Assembly (NCBI GenBank): GCA_027484405.1
Contig: JAIXTA010000083.1
Span: forward strand, 1 to 41,376
Source of the DNA: Burkholderiales bacterium
GTDB lineage: Bacteria; Pseudomonadota; Gammaproteobacteria; Burkholderiales; Burkholderiaceae_C
Length of the DNA: 41,376 bases
Reading direction: 5' to 3'
Shown here: positions 9,410-17,935 of the stretch, piece by piece
Numbering within the stretch: position 1 is the stretch's first letter
Layout of the letters: every line of letters starts with the position of its first letter
Position numbers and translations under genes: made by a program
The notes under the pieces: generated by a model
Told to the model about the DNA's origin: nothing
Database searches by the model: none
Seen by the model: only the letters and a program-made list of their open reading frames with translations

Positions 9410-10020
9410 CCGACGACCTTGCGCTGCTTCAGGAAGGCGTGGACGATCTCGAGCTGCGCCTTCGGGTCACCCAGCTCCAGAAGCTTCTGCTTGGCCTGAT
9501 TGGGTACGGGCAGGATCTCGATGAGCCGCTGTGCGACCCAGCCTGCATCATCAAGCCGATGGGGCTGTGCAAAGCGCTGTGCCGAGGGATCATCGCCCGC
9601 ATCGCCATCCACATCCTGGATCACGCGCTTGAGCAGCAAGACGCATTCCGCCAACTCTTCGGGCACGCGCAGCGTCTCGGGTTCGTCCAGCCAGCTGACC
9701 ACGCCCATCAGCAGACCGTCTGCGGCGCGACTGGTGCCTTCCACCCGAAAGCGCCGCTCGCCGAAGGTCGAAATGTTGAGAATGCCGGGCTCGCTCATGT
9801 CCCAGCCCGTGATGCGAGCGCTGCAGCCGACGGTTTCGGGCACCGCCGGCGCCCCGACTTCCTTGCCGGCACGGATCAGCACCACGCCGAAGGGCGTCTT
9901 GTCCTTCATCGCGCGCCGGACCATGTCCATGTAGCGCGTCTCGAACACGCGCAGCGGCAGCACCCCGCCCGGAAAAAGCACGGTGGACAGCGGAAACAGC
10001 GGCAGCGTGGAGGGACTCAT
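9406..10020 (-). CDS. LON substrate-binding domain protein
   Basis: A 204-residue stand-alone protein with the N-terminal fold of Lon protease (LON_substr_bdg): LPLFPLSTVLFPGGVLPLRVFE is the hallmark start and FGERRFRVEGTSRA lies in the domain. There is no AAA+ or protease part, so it is not Lon; such proteins are common but their role is unclear. The ATG at 10020 overlaps the rapZ stop in ATGA, so translation is coupled to rapZ. The 3' end converges on mutY so closely that the two stop codons share a CTAG palindrome. Confidence 0.9.
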   Translation of the reverse strand: MSPSTLPLFPLSTVLFPGGVLPLRVFETRYMDMVRRAMKDKTPFGVVLIRAGKEVGAPAVPETVGCSARITGWDMSEPGILNISTFGERRFRVEGTSRAADGLLMGVVSWLDEPETLRVPEELAECVLLLKRVIQDVDGDAGDDPSAQRFAQPHRLDDAGWVAQRLIEILPVPNQAKQKLLELGDPKAQLEIVHAFLKQRKVVG

Positions 10021-10946
10021 GACGGGGTGCCGCCGACGCGGCCTGGGTTTGTTGCCGCTGGCTGAATGCGGCCCATGGAAAGTTGGCGGTGCCGGGTCAC
10101 GACCTGCGTCTCGCCGCGGAATCGCTCAGCAAGCCGTTCAGCCACGTAGACCGAGCGATGTTGTCCGCCTGTGCAGCCGATGGCCACGGTGAGATAGTTG
10201 CGCCCGTCCCGCATGAACTCCGGCAGCCACTTGGCGATGAACCGTTCGATGTCCTGCACCATGGCCAGAACCAGATCATGCGAGGCAAGAAACTCCGCCA
10301 CGGGCAAGTCCAGCCCGGTCTGGGGCTTGAGCACCGGGTCGTAGTGCGGGTTGGGCAGGGAGCGCACGTCAAAGACCAGATCCGCGTCGTCCGGCACGCC
10401 GTGCTTGAAGGCGAAGGATTCGAAGGTCAGCAGCACGTTGTTGCCCAGGCTGCGGACCATGTCCTTGAGCCACTGGCGCAGGATCTGCGGCTTCAGCCCC
10501 GACGTGTCGATGACGATGCCCAGTTCGGCCAGCGGCGCAAACAGTTCGCGTTCCAGACTGATGCATTCATCCAGCGCGCGCTCCTGATCCTCGGGCAAGC
10601 CCAGCGCGCGCGCCACATCAGGCGAGTTCAGCGGGTGTCGGCGCCGGGTCTCCGAGAAACGTGCAAACAGGTCAGGCGTACTGGCCGTCAGAAAGATCAC
10701 GCGCACCTCGGCGGCGTGCTGGCGCAGCGCCTGGATGCGTTCGCCAAGGTCCGTGGCATCGCTTCCCGAGCGGCTGTCGATCGCGATCGCGATCCGGGTC
10801 AGACCATGCGCCTGTGCATGTGCCACCAGTTCGGGCAGCAGCGGCGAGGGCAGATTGTCCGTGCAGAAGAAGCCCAGATCCTCCAGCGCAGCGAGGGCGA
10901 CTGATTTGCCTGAGCCGGAGATGCCGGTGAGAACGATGACTTGCAC
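10017..10946 (-). CDS. rapZ: RNase adapter protein RapZ (YvcJ family nucleotide-binding)
   Basis: RapZ-family P-loop proteins bind nucleotides or small RNAs; in Escherichia coli RapZ delivers the sRNA GlmZ to RNase E to control amino-sugar synthesis. I start at GTG 10946, giving VQVIVLTGISGSGKS, which aligns with the usual N-terminus; the Walker A GISGSGKS is residues 8-15. Other family blocks are FFCTDNLP, FSETRRRHPL, FESFAFKHGVP, DVRSLPNPHY and the C-terminal IGCTGGQHRSVYVAE. About 309 residues. A longer open frame to 11015 adds unrelated residues. In many Betaproteobacteria hprK and ptsN lie next to rapZ; here the upstream neighbour is pncC. It is coupled to the LON gene by ATGA overlap. 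Confidence 0.95.
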   Translation of the reverse strand: MQVIVLTGISGSGKSVALAALEDLGFFCTDNLPSPLLPELVAHAQAHGLTRIAIAIDSRSGSDATDLGERIQALRQHAAEVRVIFLTASTPDLFARFSETRRRHPLNSPDVARALGLPEDQERALDECISLERELFAPLAELGIVIDTSGLKPQILRQWLKDMVRSLGNNVLLTFESFAFKHGVPDDADLVFDVRSLPNPHYDPVLKPQTGLDLPVAEFLASHDLVLAMVQDIERFIAKWLPEFMRDGRNYLTVAIGCTGGQHRSVYVAERLAERFRGETQVVTRHRQLSMGRIQPAATNPGRVGGTPS

Positions 10947-11031
10947 GGCCGCAATGTAGCAGCGCAATGTGCCTGCAAGCGCCCGTGAATACCTGCCTGC
11001 ATGCCGCACCGACACGGCACGCCGGGCAGGC

Positions 11032-11523
11032 TCAAGTGTCGAGTTCGAGCAAACGCGTCACACCCCGAAGGGCGTGCTCTGCGGCTGCGTGGCGCACATC
11101 GGTGCGATCGCCGGGGAAGTGTTTCGTTTCCGTAAACACCGTATGCGACAGTGCCCAGGCAAAGCAGACCATACCGACCGGCTTGTCAGGGCTGCCGCCA
11201 CCCGGGCCGGCCACCCCGGTGATGGCCAGCGCGACCTGGGCTCGACTGTTGCGCAGGGCGCCTTCGGCCATGGCGCGTGCGGTCTCCTCGCTCACCGCGC
11301 CATGCGCGAGCAGGGTCTCCTCGGGCACGCCGAGCATGTCTTCCTTGGCCCGGTTCGAGTAGGTCACGAAGCCGCGCTCGAAGTACAGCGATGAGCCGGC
11401 CGTCTCGGTCAGCGCCGCGCTGACCAGTCCGCCCGTGCAGCTCTCGGCGGTGGCCAGCATGAGCTGGCGCGCGCGCAGCTGGCTGCCCAGTGCGGCGGCC
11501 AGTCCGACGAGTCTGTGGTCCAT
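11032..11523 (-). CDS. pncC: Nicotinamide-nucleotide amidohydrolase (CinA C-terminal domain)
   Basis: PncC deamidates nicotinamide mononucleotide to nicotinate mononucleotide, recycling NMN produced by NAD-dependent DNA ligase. The 163-residue protein is the stand-alone CinA C-terminal domain. It shows ATAESCTGG with the catalytic Ser28, YFERGFVTYSNRAK, and the signature GVAGPGGGSPDKPVG. It lies 27 bp after pgpA on the same strand, in the conserved order thiL-pgpA-pncC. Only 85 bp separate it from the rapZ start. Confident. Confidence 0.95.
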   Translation of the reverse strand: MDHRLVGLAAALGSQLRARQLMLATAESCTGGLVSAALTETAGSSLYFERGFVTYSNRAKEDMLGVPEETLLAHGAVSEETARAMAEGALRNSRAQVALAITGVAGPGGGSPDKPVGMVCFAWALSHTVFTETKHFPGDRTDVRHAAAEHALRGVTRLLELDT

Positions 11524-11550
11524 GAAGTTCAGCCTCTGGTGTGCGCCCGC

Positions 11551-12126
11551 TCAGCCGAACAGGCGCTTGAGCAGTGCGATGACGAGCAGGGTATAGAACG
11601 CCGCCACGAGGTCATCAAGCATGACCCCTGCGCCGTTCTTCCAGCGTCGATCCATCCAGCGGATGGGTTGCGGCTTGACGATGTCGAAGACGCGGAACAG
11701 CAGAACGGCCACGAGCTGGCTCGACCAGTGCGCGGGCACGAGCCAGAGCACGAGCCAGATGGCCACGATCTCGTCGATCACGAACACTCCCGCGTCGGGC
11801 ACACCCAGCTGCCGGCCGGCACGGTCACAGGCCAGCACGCCCAGAACCAGCGCGGTAAGCAGTATCAAGGCCTGCTGCGCCAAGCCCAGGGGCTGGAGCC
11901 ACACGACCCAGCTGAGCCAGCCGAAGAGGGTTCCCCAGGTGCCCGGTGCGGGCTTGCCCAGACCGCTGCCAAAGCCCATGGCCACGAACCGCGCGGGGTC
12001 ACCGAACATCCAGCGTACGTTGGGCAATGTGGGTGCGCGCTGTGCCGTCGGCTCGGCGGCCGCACGGCCGGCCACCGCAGCAGGTGGCACAGAAGGGGGG
12101 GCGGCCGGCGGCTCGAGCTCAGTCAT
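11551..12126 (-). CDS. pgpA: Phosphatidylglycerophosphatase A
   Basis: Integral membrane phosphatase that converts phosphatidylglycerol phosphate to phosphatidylglycerol. The ATG at 12126 is preferred; it overlaps thiL by 8 bp, while a TTG at 12186 would lie deep in thiL. After a 35-residue Ala/Pro-rich leader comes the family block FGSGLGKPAPGTWGTL, then hydrophobic segments (LGLAQQALILLTALVLGVLAC and IWLVLWLVPAHW) and the acidic VFVIDEIVAIW motif. Then comes FRVFDIVKPQPIRWMDR. About 191 residues. The extended N-terminus is slightly unusual but common in this group. Confidence 0.94.
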   Translation of the reverse strand: MTELEPPAAPPSVPPAAVAGRAAAEPTAQRAPTLPNVRWMFGDPARFVAMGFGSGLGKPAPGTWGTLFGWLSWVVWLQPLGLAQQALILLTALVLGVLACDRAGRQLGVPDAGVFVIDEIVAIWLVLWLVPAHWSSQLVAVLLFRVFDIVKPQPIRWMDRRWKNGAGVMLDDLVAAFYTLLVIALLKRLFG

Positions 12127-13090
12127 TGAAGTGGTCGAAGCCCTGGGCTTCAAATCGGGTGGGGCGACCGTCGAGCAGCCATTCAATCTGCGCGGTCTCG
12201 CCGGCCGCCAGCGGCAGGATGCGGCCGATGCGGGAGAGCTGCAGGCCGTGCTCGTCGGCTAGCGCTTCGATGCGTGCCGCAGCGCGCGGCTCGGCCGTGA
12301 AGACGAGTTCATAGTCATCGCCGCCTGCAGTGGCGAGCGAGAACGCCTGCATGCGCGGCAAGGTGCGCAAGGCATCGCTGAGCGGCAGATGGTCGAGTTC
12401 CACTGCGGCCTGGCGCCCGCTGGCCCGCAGGATGTGCGGCAGATCGCCGGCGAGGCCGTCAGACAGGTCCATCATGGCGCTGGCAATGCCAGCCAGGGCC
12501 ATGCCGAGTGCCACGCGCGGCTCGGGCCACTCCAGGCGTCGAATGGCGCGTGCACGCAGCGTGGCATCAGACAGCCCGATCCGCTCCTGCCGCAGCGCCA
12601 GCCCGAGCGCTGCATCACCCAGCTGCCCGGACACCCAGATGTCGTCTCCCACCTGGGCGCCGCTGCGCAGCACACCACCGGCATGCGGCACCAGACCCTG
12701 GACGGTGATGTTGATGAAGGTCAGCGGCGAGCGTGTGGTGTCGCCGCCGATCAGCGCGCAGCCGTGCTGCTGTGCCAGGCCGAACAGGCCGGTACTGAAG
12801 GCCGACAGCCAGGCTTCGTCGGCCTCAGGCAAACCGAGAGACAACAGAAAGCTATGCGGCTGCGCACCCATGGCGGCCAGATCCGACAGGTTCACAGCCA
12901 GGGCCTTGTGACCGAGCGCGGCCGGGTCCACGCCCGACAGGAAGTGGCGGCCTTCCACCAGCATGTCAGTGCTGATGCAGTGCTCGTATCCGACCTGTGC
13001 ACCGAAGATGGCACAGTCGTCGCCAATGCCCACCCTCGCCACCTGCTGGTCGCGGGTGAAGAAGCGGCGGATCAGATCGAATTCGCCCAA
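12119..13090 (-). CDS. thiL: Thiamine-monophosphate kinase
   Basis: Phosphorylates thiamine monophosphate to the active cofactor thiamine pyrophosphate. The sequence starts MGEFDLIRRFFTR, the conserved N-terminus, from a TTG codon at 13090; no ATG fits. Conserved blocks are VGIGDDCAIF (nucleotide/metal site), STDMLVEGRHFL, the NLSDLAAMGAQP helix, GGDTTRSP and MMDLSDGLAGDL. The 323-residue length is normal. It follows nusB by 18 bp and overlaps pgpA by 8 bp. The rare TTG start may lower expression relative to nusB. Confidence 0.95.
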   Translation of the reverse strand: MGEFDLIRRFFTRDQQVARVGIGDDCAIFGAQVGYEHCISTDMLVEGRHFLSGVDPAALGHKALAVNLSDLAAMGAQPHSFLLSLGLPEADEAWLSAFSTGLFGLAQQHGCALIGGDTTRSPLTFINITVQGLVPHAGGVLRSGAQVGDDIWVSGQLGDAALGLALRQERIGLSDATLRARAIRRLEWPEPRVALGMALAGIASAMMDLSDGLAGDLPHILRASGRQAAVELDHLPLSDALRTLPRMQAFSLATAGGDDYELVFTAEPRAAARIEALADEHGLQLSRIGRILPLAAGETAQIEWLLDGRPTRFEAQGFDHFND

Positions 13091-13108
13091 GGGCTGGCCT
13101 GAGCAGGT

Positions 13109-13603
13109 TCAGCGGCGCGCGCCGGCAATCTCGGTGGCGCGCAGCTTCAGACCGACCTTGTCGAGCACGCCATTGACGTACTTGAAGCCATCGGTGCCGC
13201 CGTAGTCCTTGGCCAGTTCCACAGCCTCGTTGATCACCACCCGGTAGGGGATCTCGATGTGGTGCGCCAACTCGAAGGTGCCCAGCAGCAGCACGCCATG
13301 CTCGATGGGTGACAGCTCATTGACCGGGCGATCCAGGTGGGGCGCGAACTCCTCGCGCAGCGCCGGGGCGTTGCGGATCACGCCGGACAGCAGGGCGTCG
13401 AAGTGCACGCGGTCGGCGCGGTCAAAGCCCGTCACGCCGCGCATGTGCGCATCGATCACGCCGAGATCGTCCTGGTTCACGAGCCAGGAGTAGATGCCTT
13501 GCAGCGCGAACTCGCGCGAGCGGCGGCGGGCCGACTTGGGCGTGCCGCGGCGCTCGGAGGGTGGCTCGCTCAGGCGGCCCGGTGCAGGATTCGGGGTGTT
13601 CAT
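13109..13603 (-). CDS. nusB: Transcription antitermination factor NusB
   Basis: NusB, with NusE/S10, binds boxA RNA and promotes antitermination of rRNA operons. The 164-residue all-helical protein shows [17 protein letters not shown], then [16 protein letters not shown], and the C-terminal [33 protein letters not shown], which is diagnostic. A 25-residue Pro/Arg-rich N-terminal extension precedes the domain, as in other Betaproteobacteria. Its ATG overlaps the ribH stop (ATGA), a conserved ribH-nusB coupling. Confidence 0.96.
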   Translation of the reverse strand: MNTPNPAPGRLSEPPSERRGTPKSARRRSREFALQGIYSWLVNQDDLGVIDAHMRGVTGFDRADRVHFDALLSGVIRNAPALREEFAPHLDRPVNELSPIEHGVLLLGTFELAHHIEIPYRVVINEAVELAKDYGGTDGFKYVNGVLDKVGLKLRATEIAGARR

Positions 13604-14070
13604 TGGGCCTCGCTCTCGTCAGTCAGTGCGAAGGCCATGTTGGCCATCTCCACGGCAACCTGCGCGCAGTCCGCGCCCTTGCTCACGCGGGCGTAGGCCT
13701 GCTCGTCGGTTTCGCAGGTCAGCACGCCGTTGGCGATCACGATGCCCTCGTCGAGCGACACGCGCGTGATGCCGGCGGCCATCTCGTTGCTGACCACTTC
13801 AAAGTGATAGGTTTCCCCACGCACCACGGCGCCCAGCGCGATCAGCGCATCGAAGGCGCCGGTACGTGCCAGTTGCTGGCAGGCCAGCGGAATTTCCAGT
13901 GCGCCGGGCACCGTGATGAGGGTGATGTCCTCATCGGCCACGCCCAGGCGCTTAAGTTCAGCCAGTGCGGCGTCACGCAGGGCGACACAGATGCCCTCGT
14001 TGAAGCGGGCCTGGACGATGGCGATGGACAGGCCTTCGCCGTCCAGATCGGGTTCGAGGGTGTCGATCAT
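13600..14070 (-). CDS. ribH: 6,7-dimethyl-8-ribityllumazine synthase
   Basis: Condenses 5-amino-6-ribitylaminouracil with 3,4-dihydroxy-2-butanone 4-phosphate in the penultimate step of riboflavin synthesis. The 156-residue protein contains [12 protein letters not shown] and the catalytic block [14 protein letters not shown] (about 80-93) with His89, and [12 protein letters not shown] near the end. It lies 9 bp downstream of ribBX, which makes its butanone-phosphate substrate, and overlaps nusB by ATGA. No oddities. Confidence 0.97.
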   Translation of the reverse strand: MIDTLEPDLDGEGLSIAIVQARFNEGICVALRDAALAELKRLGVADEDITLITVPGALEIPLACQQLARTGAFDALIALGAVVRGETYHFEVVSNEMAAGITRVSLDEGIVIANGVLTCETDEQAYARVSKGADCAQVAVEMANMAFALTDESEAQ

Positions 14071-14079
14071 TCTTCTTCC

Positions 14080-15204
14080 TTATTCCACGTAACCCGTGAC
14101 TTGCAGATCAAAGCCGGCCATCGAGGGCATCTTGCGCGGCTTGGCCAGCAGCTTCATCTTGCCCACATTGAGCGCCTTGAGAATCTGTGCGCCGATGCCG
14201 TAGGTGCGCAGGTCCATGCGGTACTGGATGGTGCTGCCGCTGGCAAAGCCCTTGGCGTCGACCTCGGCCAGGGCTTCGAACTGGTTCTGCAGGTGGTCGG
14301 CGGTCTCGCCGCAATTGAGGAGCACCAGCACGCCCTGCGGCGCCTTCGCCAGCTCGGCCAGCGCGCGGTCCACCGGCCAGGAGTGGCTGGAGGTGCGGAT
14401 GTCGATCAGGTCCAGAACCGAGAGCGGCTCGTGCACGCGCACCAGGGTCTCGACCTCATGGTTGATCGGGCCCCTGACCAGCGCCAGATGGCCTGCGCCG
14501 CCGGTCTTGTCGCGGAACATCACGGCCTCGAATTCGCCGTGGTGCGTCCGCACCGTGCGGCTGGCCACGCGCGAGACCAGGCTCTCGGTGGCGGCGCGGT
14601 ACTGGATCAGGTCGGCAATGGTGCCGATCTTGAGCTTGTGCTCGGCGGCGTATTCCATCAGGTCCGGCAGGCGGGCCATGGTGCCGTCGTCCTTCATGAT
14701 CTCGCAGATCACAGCGGCGGGCGTGAGTCCGGCCATGGCGGTCAGGTCGCAGCCCGCCTCGGTGTGGCCGGCGCGGATCAGCACGCCGCCTTCCACCGCG
14801 CGCACCGGGAAGATGTGGCCGGGCTGCACGATGTCACCGGGCACGGCGTCGGCCGCAACGGCGGTGCGGATGGTGTGGGCGCGGTCGGCTGCCGAGATGC
14901 CGGTGGTCACGCCTTCGGCCGCCTCGATGGAAAGCGTGAAGTTCGTGCCGGTGCGCGTGCCGTTGTGGCTGACCATCAACGGCAGGTTCAGCTGCTGGCA
15001 GCGCTCGCCGGTGAGCGTCAGGCAGATCAGCCCGCGGGCATGCTTGGCCATGAAGTTGATGGCCTCGGGGGTGACGTGATCGGCCGCCAGGACGAGGTCG
15101 CCCTCGTTTTCGCGGTCTTCTTCGTCAACCAGGATCACCATGCGACCGGCCTTGAGTTCGGCAACGATCTCCGGTGTGGAGGAAATGCGTGTCATGTCTG
15201 CCAT
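14080..15204 (-). CDS. ribB: 3,4-dihydroxy-2-butanone 4-phosphate synthase with degenerate GTP cyclohydrolase II-like domain (RibBX type)
   Basis: The N-terminal half (about 1-205) is DHBP synthase, which converts ribulose 5-phosphate to the four-carbon riboflavin precursor; the acidic loop DEEDRENEGDL (27-37) and RAGHTEAGCDL are clear. The C-terminal half resembles GTP cyclohydrolase II (HHGEFEAVMFRDK, GIGAQIL), but where the zinc cysteines and SRCDCG-like motif should be it reads HEPLSVLDLIDIRTSSHSWP with no cysteine, so GTP cyclohydrolase activity is unlikely. This matches the RibBX hybrids known in Proteobacteria. A separate ribA must exist elsewhere. Either M1 or M4 could be the start. 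No FMN riboswitch was found upstream. Confidence 0.93.
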   Translation of the reverse strand: MADMTRISSTPEIVAELKAGRMVILVDEEDRENEGDLVLAADHVTPEAINFMAKHARGLICLTLTGERCQQLNLPLMVSHNGTRTGTNFTLSIEAAEGVTTGISAADRAHTIRTAVAADAVPGDIVQPGHIFPVRAVEGGVLIRAGHTEAGCDLTAMAGLTPAAVICEIMKDDGTMARLPDLMEYAAEHKLKIGTIADLIQYRAATESLVSRVASRTVRTHHGEFEAVMFRDKTGGAGHLALVRGPINHEVETLVRVHEPLSVLDLIDIRTSSHSWPVDRALAELAKAPQGVLVLLNCGETADHLQNQFEALAEVDAKGFASGSTIQYRMDLRTYGIGAQILKALNVGKMKLLAKPRKMPSMAGFDLQVTGYVE

Positions 15205-15230
15205 TCTACCGGGCGGGTTGTCTGCGCCCT

Positions 15231-15300
15231 GAAAGGCTTCCCGCAGTATCCATGCGGGTTTTCAGGCGATTTGCCCTGGAAACCCGCACCAGACAAGCGT
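15231..15300. repeat. Dispersed hairpin repeat, copy A
   Basis: A 34-bp hairpin at 15254-15287 has perfect 8-bp outer arms GCGGGTTT and AAACCCGC and inner pairing around a GATTT loop. It is flanked on the left by GGCTTCCCGC and on the right by ACCAGACAAGCG. The same flanks and hairpin recur at 21190-21342. It lies in the divergent gap between ribBX and the ComEA-like gene, so it may influence either transcript. Confidence 0.75.
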
Positions 15301-15427
15301 CTTGCATTTCGTATGGTTTGCAGGCGCGATTTGGCAATGCACCGCTTGAAGTGCGCCGCGCCTTGCAGAATCATCACGCCGGCGCCTGCGCATTCCTGCT
15401 GCCGGCGCGCGCCCCAAGGGAGGATCC

Positions 15428-15730
15428 ATGAAGAAGTTTGCCGCGCTCATTACTGCTGCCTTGCTGGCCGCCAGCCTGCCCGTGCTGGCCAAGGACGAGA
15501 AGAAGCCCGCCGCCGATGCCAAGGCCGCGCCCGCCGCCACCGCCCAGGTGGATCTGAACAGCGCCACCAAAGACGAACTCATGAAGCTCGACGGCATCGG
15601 CGAAGCCCGCGCCGACGCGATCATCAAGGGCCGCCCCTACAAGGGCAAGGACGAGCTCCTGACCAAGAAGGTGCTGCCCAAGGCGGTGTACGAGAAGATC
15701 AAGGACAAGATCATCGCCAAGCAGAAGTAG
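15428..15730 (+). CDS. Secreted ComEA-like helix-hairpin-helix protein
   Basis: A 100-residue exported protein. MKKFAALITAALLAASLPVLA is a Sec signal peptide with cleavage after about residue 21. A charged Lys/Ala linker follows, then one helix-hairpin-helix DNA-binding motif, VDLNSATKDELMKLDGIG (about 42-59), with a second hairpin toward KGKDELLTKKVL. This is the architecture of the periplasmic DNA-binding domain of ComEA, which pulls in DNA during natural transformation; short versions are common in Betaproteobacteria and their role is less certain. GGAGG lies just before the ATG. A strong terminator follows the stop. Confidence 0.9.
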   Translation: MKKFAALITAALLAASLPVLAKDEKKPAADAKAAPAATAQVDLNSATKDELMKLDGIGEARADAIIKGRPYKGKDELLTKKVLPKAVYEKIKDKIIAKQK

Positions 15731-15750
15731 GTCACCCGGCGGTCAAGCCA

Positions 15751-15790
15751 CGGAGCGGTCGGCGCAGGCCGGCCGCTCCGTTTTGCTTTG
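15751..15790 (+). terminator. Rho-independent terminator after the ComEA-like gene
   Basis: Arms CGGAGCGGTCGGC and GCCGGCCGCTCCG (one T-G wobble) pair around a short loop and are followed directly by TTTTGCTTTG. It begins 20 bp after the stop codon and separates this gene from pth. This is the clearest intrinsic terminator in the window. Confidence 0.85.
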
Positions 15791-15805
15791 CTAACCTGCC
15801 GCCCC

Positions 15806-16402
15806 ATGCCGAGTTCCACCCCCATCGAACTGTTCGTCGGCCTTGGCAACCCGGGCCCGGAGTACGAACAGACCCGCCACAACGCTGGCTTCTGGTTCAT
15901 CGACCACCTGGCCCGTCGCCTGAACATCCGCATGGCCGTGGAGCGCGGCTTCAACGCCGAATTCGGCAAGGGCAAGGTCAACGGGCGCGATGTGTTCCTG
16001 GTCAAGCCCCTGACCTACATGAACCGCAGCGGCCAGAGCGTGGGTGCGGTGATGCGCTTCTACAAGCTCACTCCGGCCCAGCTGCTCGTGATCCACGATG
16101 AACTCGACCTGCTGCCGGGCACCGTCAAGATGAAGAAGGGCGGCGGCAATGGCGGGCACAACGGCCTGAAGGACATCCAGGCGCACCTGAACACCCCGGA
16201 CTACTGGCGCCTGCGCCTGGGCATCGGCCACCCGCGCACCCTTGCACTGCAGCAGGAGGTGGTGGATTTCGTGCTGCACCGCCCCAGCCGCGAGCACCTC
16301 ACGCAGATTGAAGGCGTGATCGACCGTGCGCTCGACGTCATGCCGGATGCCATGGCCGGCGAGGTGGAGCGCGCCGTGATGAAGCTGCATTCGGCGGCGT
16401 GA
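15806..16402 (+). CDS. pth: Peptidyl-tRNA hydrolase
   Basis: Releases tRNA from peptidyl-tRNA that drops off ribosomes. The ATG at 15806 gives [20 protein letters not shown]. An in-frame TTG at 15788 lies inside the terminator tail and is unlikely. Conserved features are GLGNPG (12-17), the catalytic histidine H25 in [17 protein letters not shown], and HDELDLLPG followed by [10 protein letters not shown]. The 198-residue length is normal. In many Betaproteobacteria pth follows rplY; here it stands apart, about 15 kb away and on the other strand. Confidence 0.96.
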   Translation: MPSSTPIELFVGLGNPGPEYEQTRHNAGFWFIDHLARRLNIRMAVERGFNAEFGKGKVNGRDVFLVKPLTYMNRSGQSVGAVMRFYKLTPAQLLVIHDELDLLPGTVKMKKGGGNGGHNGLKDIQAHLNTPDYWRLRLGIGHPRTLALQQEVVDFVLHRPSREHLTQIEGVIDRALDVMPDAMAGEVERAVMKLHSAA

Positions 16403-16435
16403 GCAAGGCGCAGGCAGTCAGGACATGTGCGCCCC

Positions 16436-17116
16436 ATGAACGTGTTCCAAGAAGCGCAGCGCTTCTGGTTGTTCCTGCAATCGCCGTCAGTAATGCGCCG
16501 GCAGGAATCGCTCGATGCCCCGCAGGCGGCCCGCCTGTTGGTTCTGGCGGCGCTTGTGCTGGCAGCCGTGTACGCGGTGGCCGTGCCTTTTCAACAGCGC
16601 GTGGCTGTGGCCCACGGCGCGACCAACCTGTTTGACGACGGCTCCATCCCCCAGGGCGTGATCATCACGCTCGCGCTGGTCATGGTGCCGATCGAGGAGC
16701 TGATCTTCCGGTTCTGGATGCGCCGCCCCCGTGCCCTGCCGCTATGTGCAGGTGGCGCAGCCCTGCTCACGGCCCTCTCGTTCGGCCCGGCCAGCTCGCT
16801 GACGAACTGGCTGGCCTTTGGCGCCTTCGGGATAGGCTGCGTTATCTGGGCGCACGTACGCAAGCTGGCGCCGGATGGCCCCTACGAGGACTGGCTGAGC
16901 CGGCACTTCGGGCTGTGGGTCTGGGGCTCGATCCTGCTCTTTGCCGGGCTTCACCTGAGCAACTGGACGATTGATACCGTGTCGGTCGCGGTGCTCGCGC
17001 TCGTGCTCCCCCAGCTGGCGCTGGGCCTGATGGCCAGCTTTGTGTGCCTGCGCGCCGGCTTTCTCTGGGCAGTGGCCCTGCACCTCGCCAACAACCTGTA
17101 CTCCTTCATGCTGTGA
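16436..17116 (+). CDS. CPBP family intramembrane metalloprotease
   Basis: A 226-residue polytopic membrane protein with all three CPBP (CAAX protease/bacteriocin-processing, Abi) motifs: EELIFR (E87, E88, R92), FAGLH (F169, H173) and HLANN (H216, N220). In Rce1-type enzymes these form the glutamate/histidine metal-dependent active site in the membrane. Hydrophobic segments lie at about 33-51, 74-86, 107-119, 125-139, 163-175 and 183-206. Substrate unknown. A GTG nine bases earlier is also in frame; I prefer the ATG. It is followed 79 bp later by the two caspase-like paralogues on the same strand, so a processing relationship is conceivable but unproven. Confidence 0.85.
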   Translation: MNVFQEAQRFWLFLQSPSVMRRQESLDAPQAARLLVLAALVLAAVYAVAVPFQQRVAVAHGATNLFDDGSIPQGVIITLALVMVPIEELIFRFWMRRPRALPLCAGGAALLTALSFGPASSLTNWLAFGAFGIGCVIWAHVRKLAPDGPYEDWLSRHFGLWVWGSILLFAGLHLSNWTIDTVSVAVLALVLPQLALGLMASFVCLRAGFLWAVALHLANNLYSFML

Positions 17117-17195
17117 GTTGGCCGGCCCGCTTTTGGGGATAGACGCCCGCGACCGCAAGGGCTGAACTGTGCAGACTGTGCCGATGGAGCTGCGC

Positions 17196-17924
17196 ATGAT
17201 CCTTCTGCCCCAACCCTCCATGGTCATCCAGGCGGCCGATGTGCCATGGCGCTACCAGATGGACTACACGCCGCCGTTCATTGCGCCAACGGCCTCTCTT
17301 GATGACATCATTGCCACAATTCGCAGCGTCTTCGAGCCTCGCCGTGGTACGCCACCACCTGCGCGCATGCACGCGCTGGTGCTCAACGCCCATGGCCAGC
17401 CGGCGCAGATCGGGCTGGGCAGCGAGTTCATCACGTCAAGCAATGTGCAGCGTTTTGCCCGCGCCATCCGCGACCGGTTCGCGGTCATCTACATCATGAG
17501 TTGCCTGACCGGCCGAATCCAGTCCGAGACGGTGACCTACGGCCGGCGGCCGCGCTGGGGTGGAGAAACGGGCTGGGGGCCCTGGCAGAGCACGCCGTTC
17601 ACCGACAGCTTCTCGATTTTTGCGGGTGATGGCCATCACTTCTGCAATGTGTTGGCCAACGAAGCGCGTGCCGAAGTGCACGCAGGTACGGAGGTGCAGG
17701 TCCACAGCTTGGCACACCGGATCTTTCCACGCGGCTGGATTGATGAGTACGAAGGTCGTGAGGTGGTATATGACGCCTCAGGGCGCCTGATCGCCCAGCA
17801 TGTGCGCCCCCGTTATGACGACGAGCGCAGCAGCAGCATGGATAGCCCCGCGATGGACCCCGGTCGCTGCGATGTACGCGACATGGGGGGCACCACGTGG
17901 TGCCGAATCCCTGCTCCGCACTGA
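17196..17924 (+). CDS. Putative caspase-like (His/Cys dyad) protein, copy 1
   Basis: Not assignable with certainty. The 242-residue protein starts at the ATG 17196, which has GGAG seven bases upstream and aligns residue for residue with the start of copy 2. A hydrophobic strand ends in His-Gly (LVLNAHGQ, H66) and 27 residues later another ends in Ser-Cys (VIYIMSCLTG, C93). This His-then-Cys spacing after beta-strands is typical of clan CD (caspase-like) peptidases and DUF4347-like domains. A third shared block is GDGHHFCNVLANEARAEVHA. No signal peptide or membrane segment, so cytoplasmic as it stands. A unique Asp/Arg-rich tail (about 216-242) ends the protein. Protease activity is inference; a catalytically dead fold is possible. 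Confidence 0.7.
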   Translation: MILLPQPSMVIQAADVPWRYQMDYTPPFIAPTASLDDIIATIRSVFEPRRGTPPPARMHALVLNAHGQPAQIGLGSEFITSSNVQRFARAIRDRFAVIYIMSCLTGRIQSETVTYGRRPRWGGETGWGPWQSTPFTDSFSIFAGDGHHFCNVLANEARAEVHAGTEVQVHSLAHRIFPRGWIDEYEGREVVYDASGRLIAQHVRPRYDDERSSSMDSPAMDPGRCDVRDMGGTTWCRIPAPH

Positions 17925-17935
17925 GAGCAGCCCGG

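Noticed and set aside
15205-15427. FMN riboswitch upstream of ribBX
   Set aside because: The conserved RFN element blocks were not found; the paired sequence there is the dispersed hairpin repeat.
13561-16101. 846-codon plus-strand frame spanning ribH, ribBX and pth
   Set aside because: It crosses several genes with strong motifs and a terminator, so it is chance absence of stops in GC-rich DNA.
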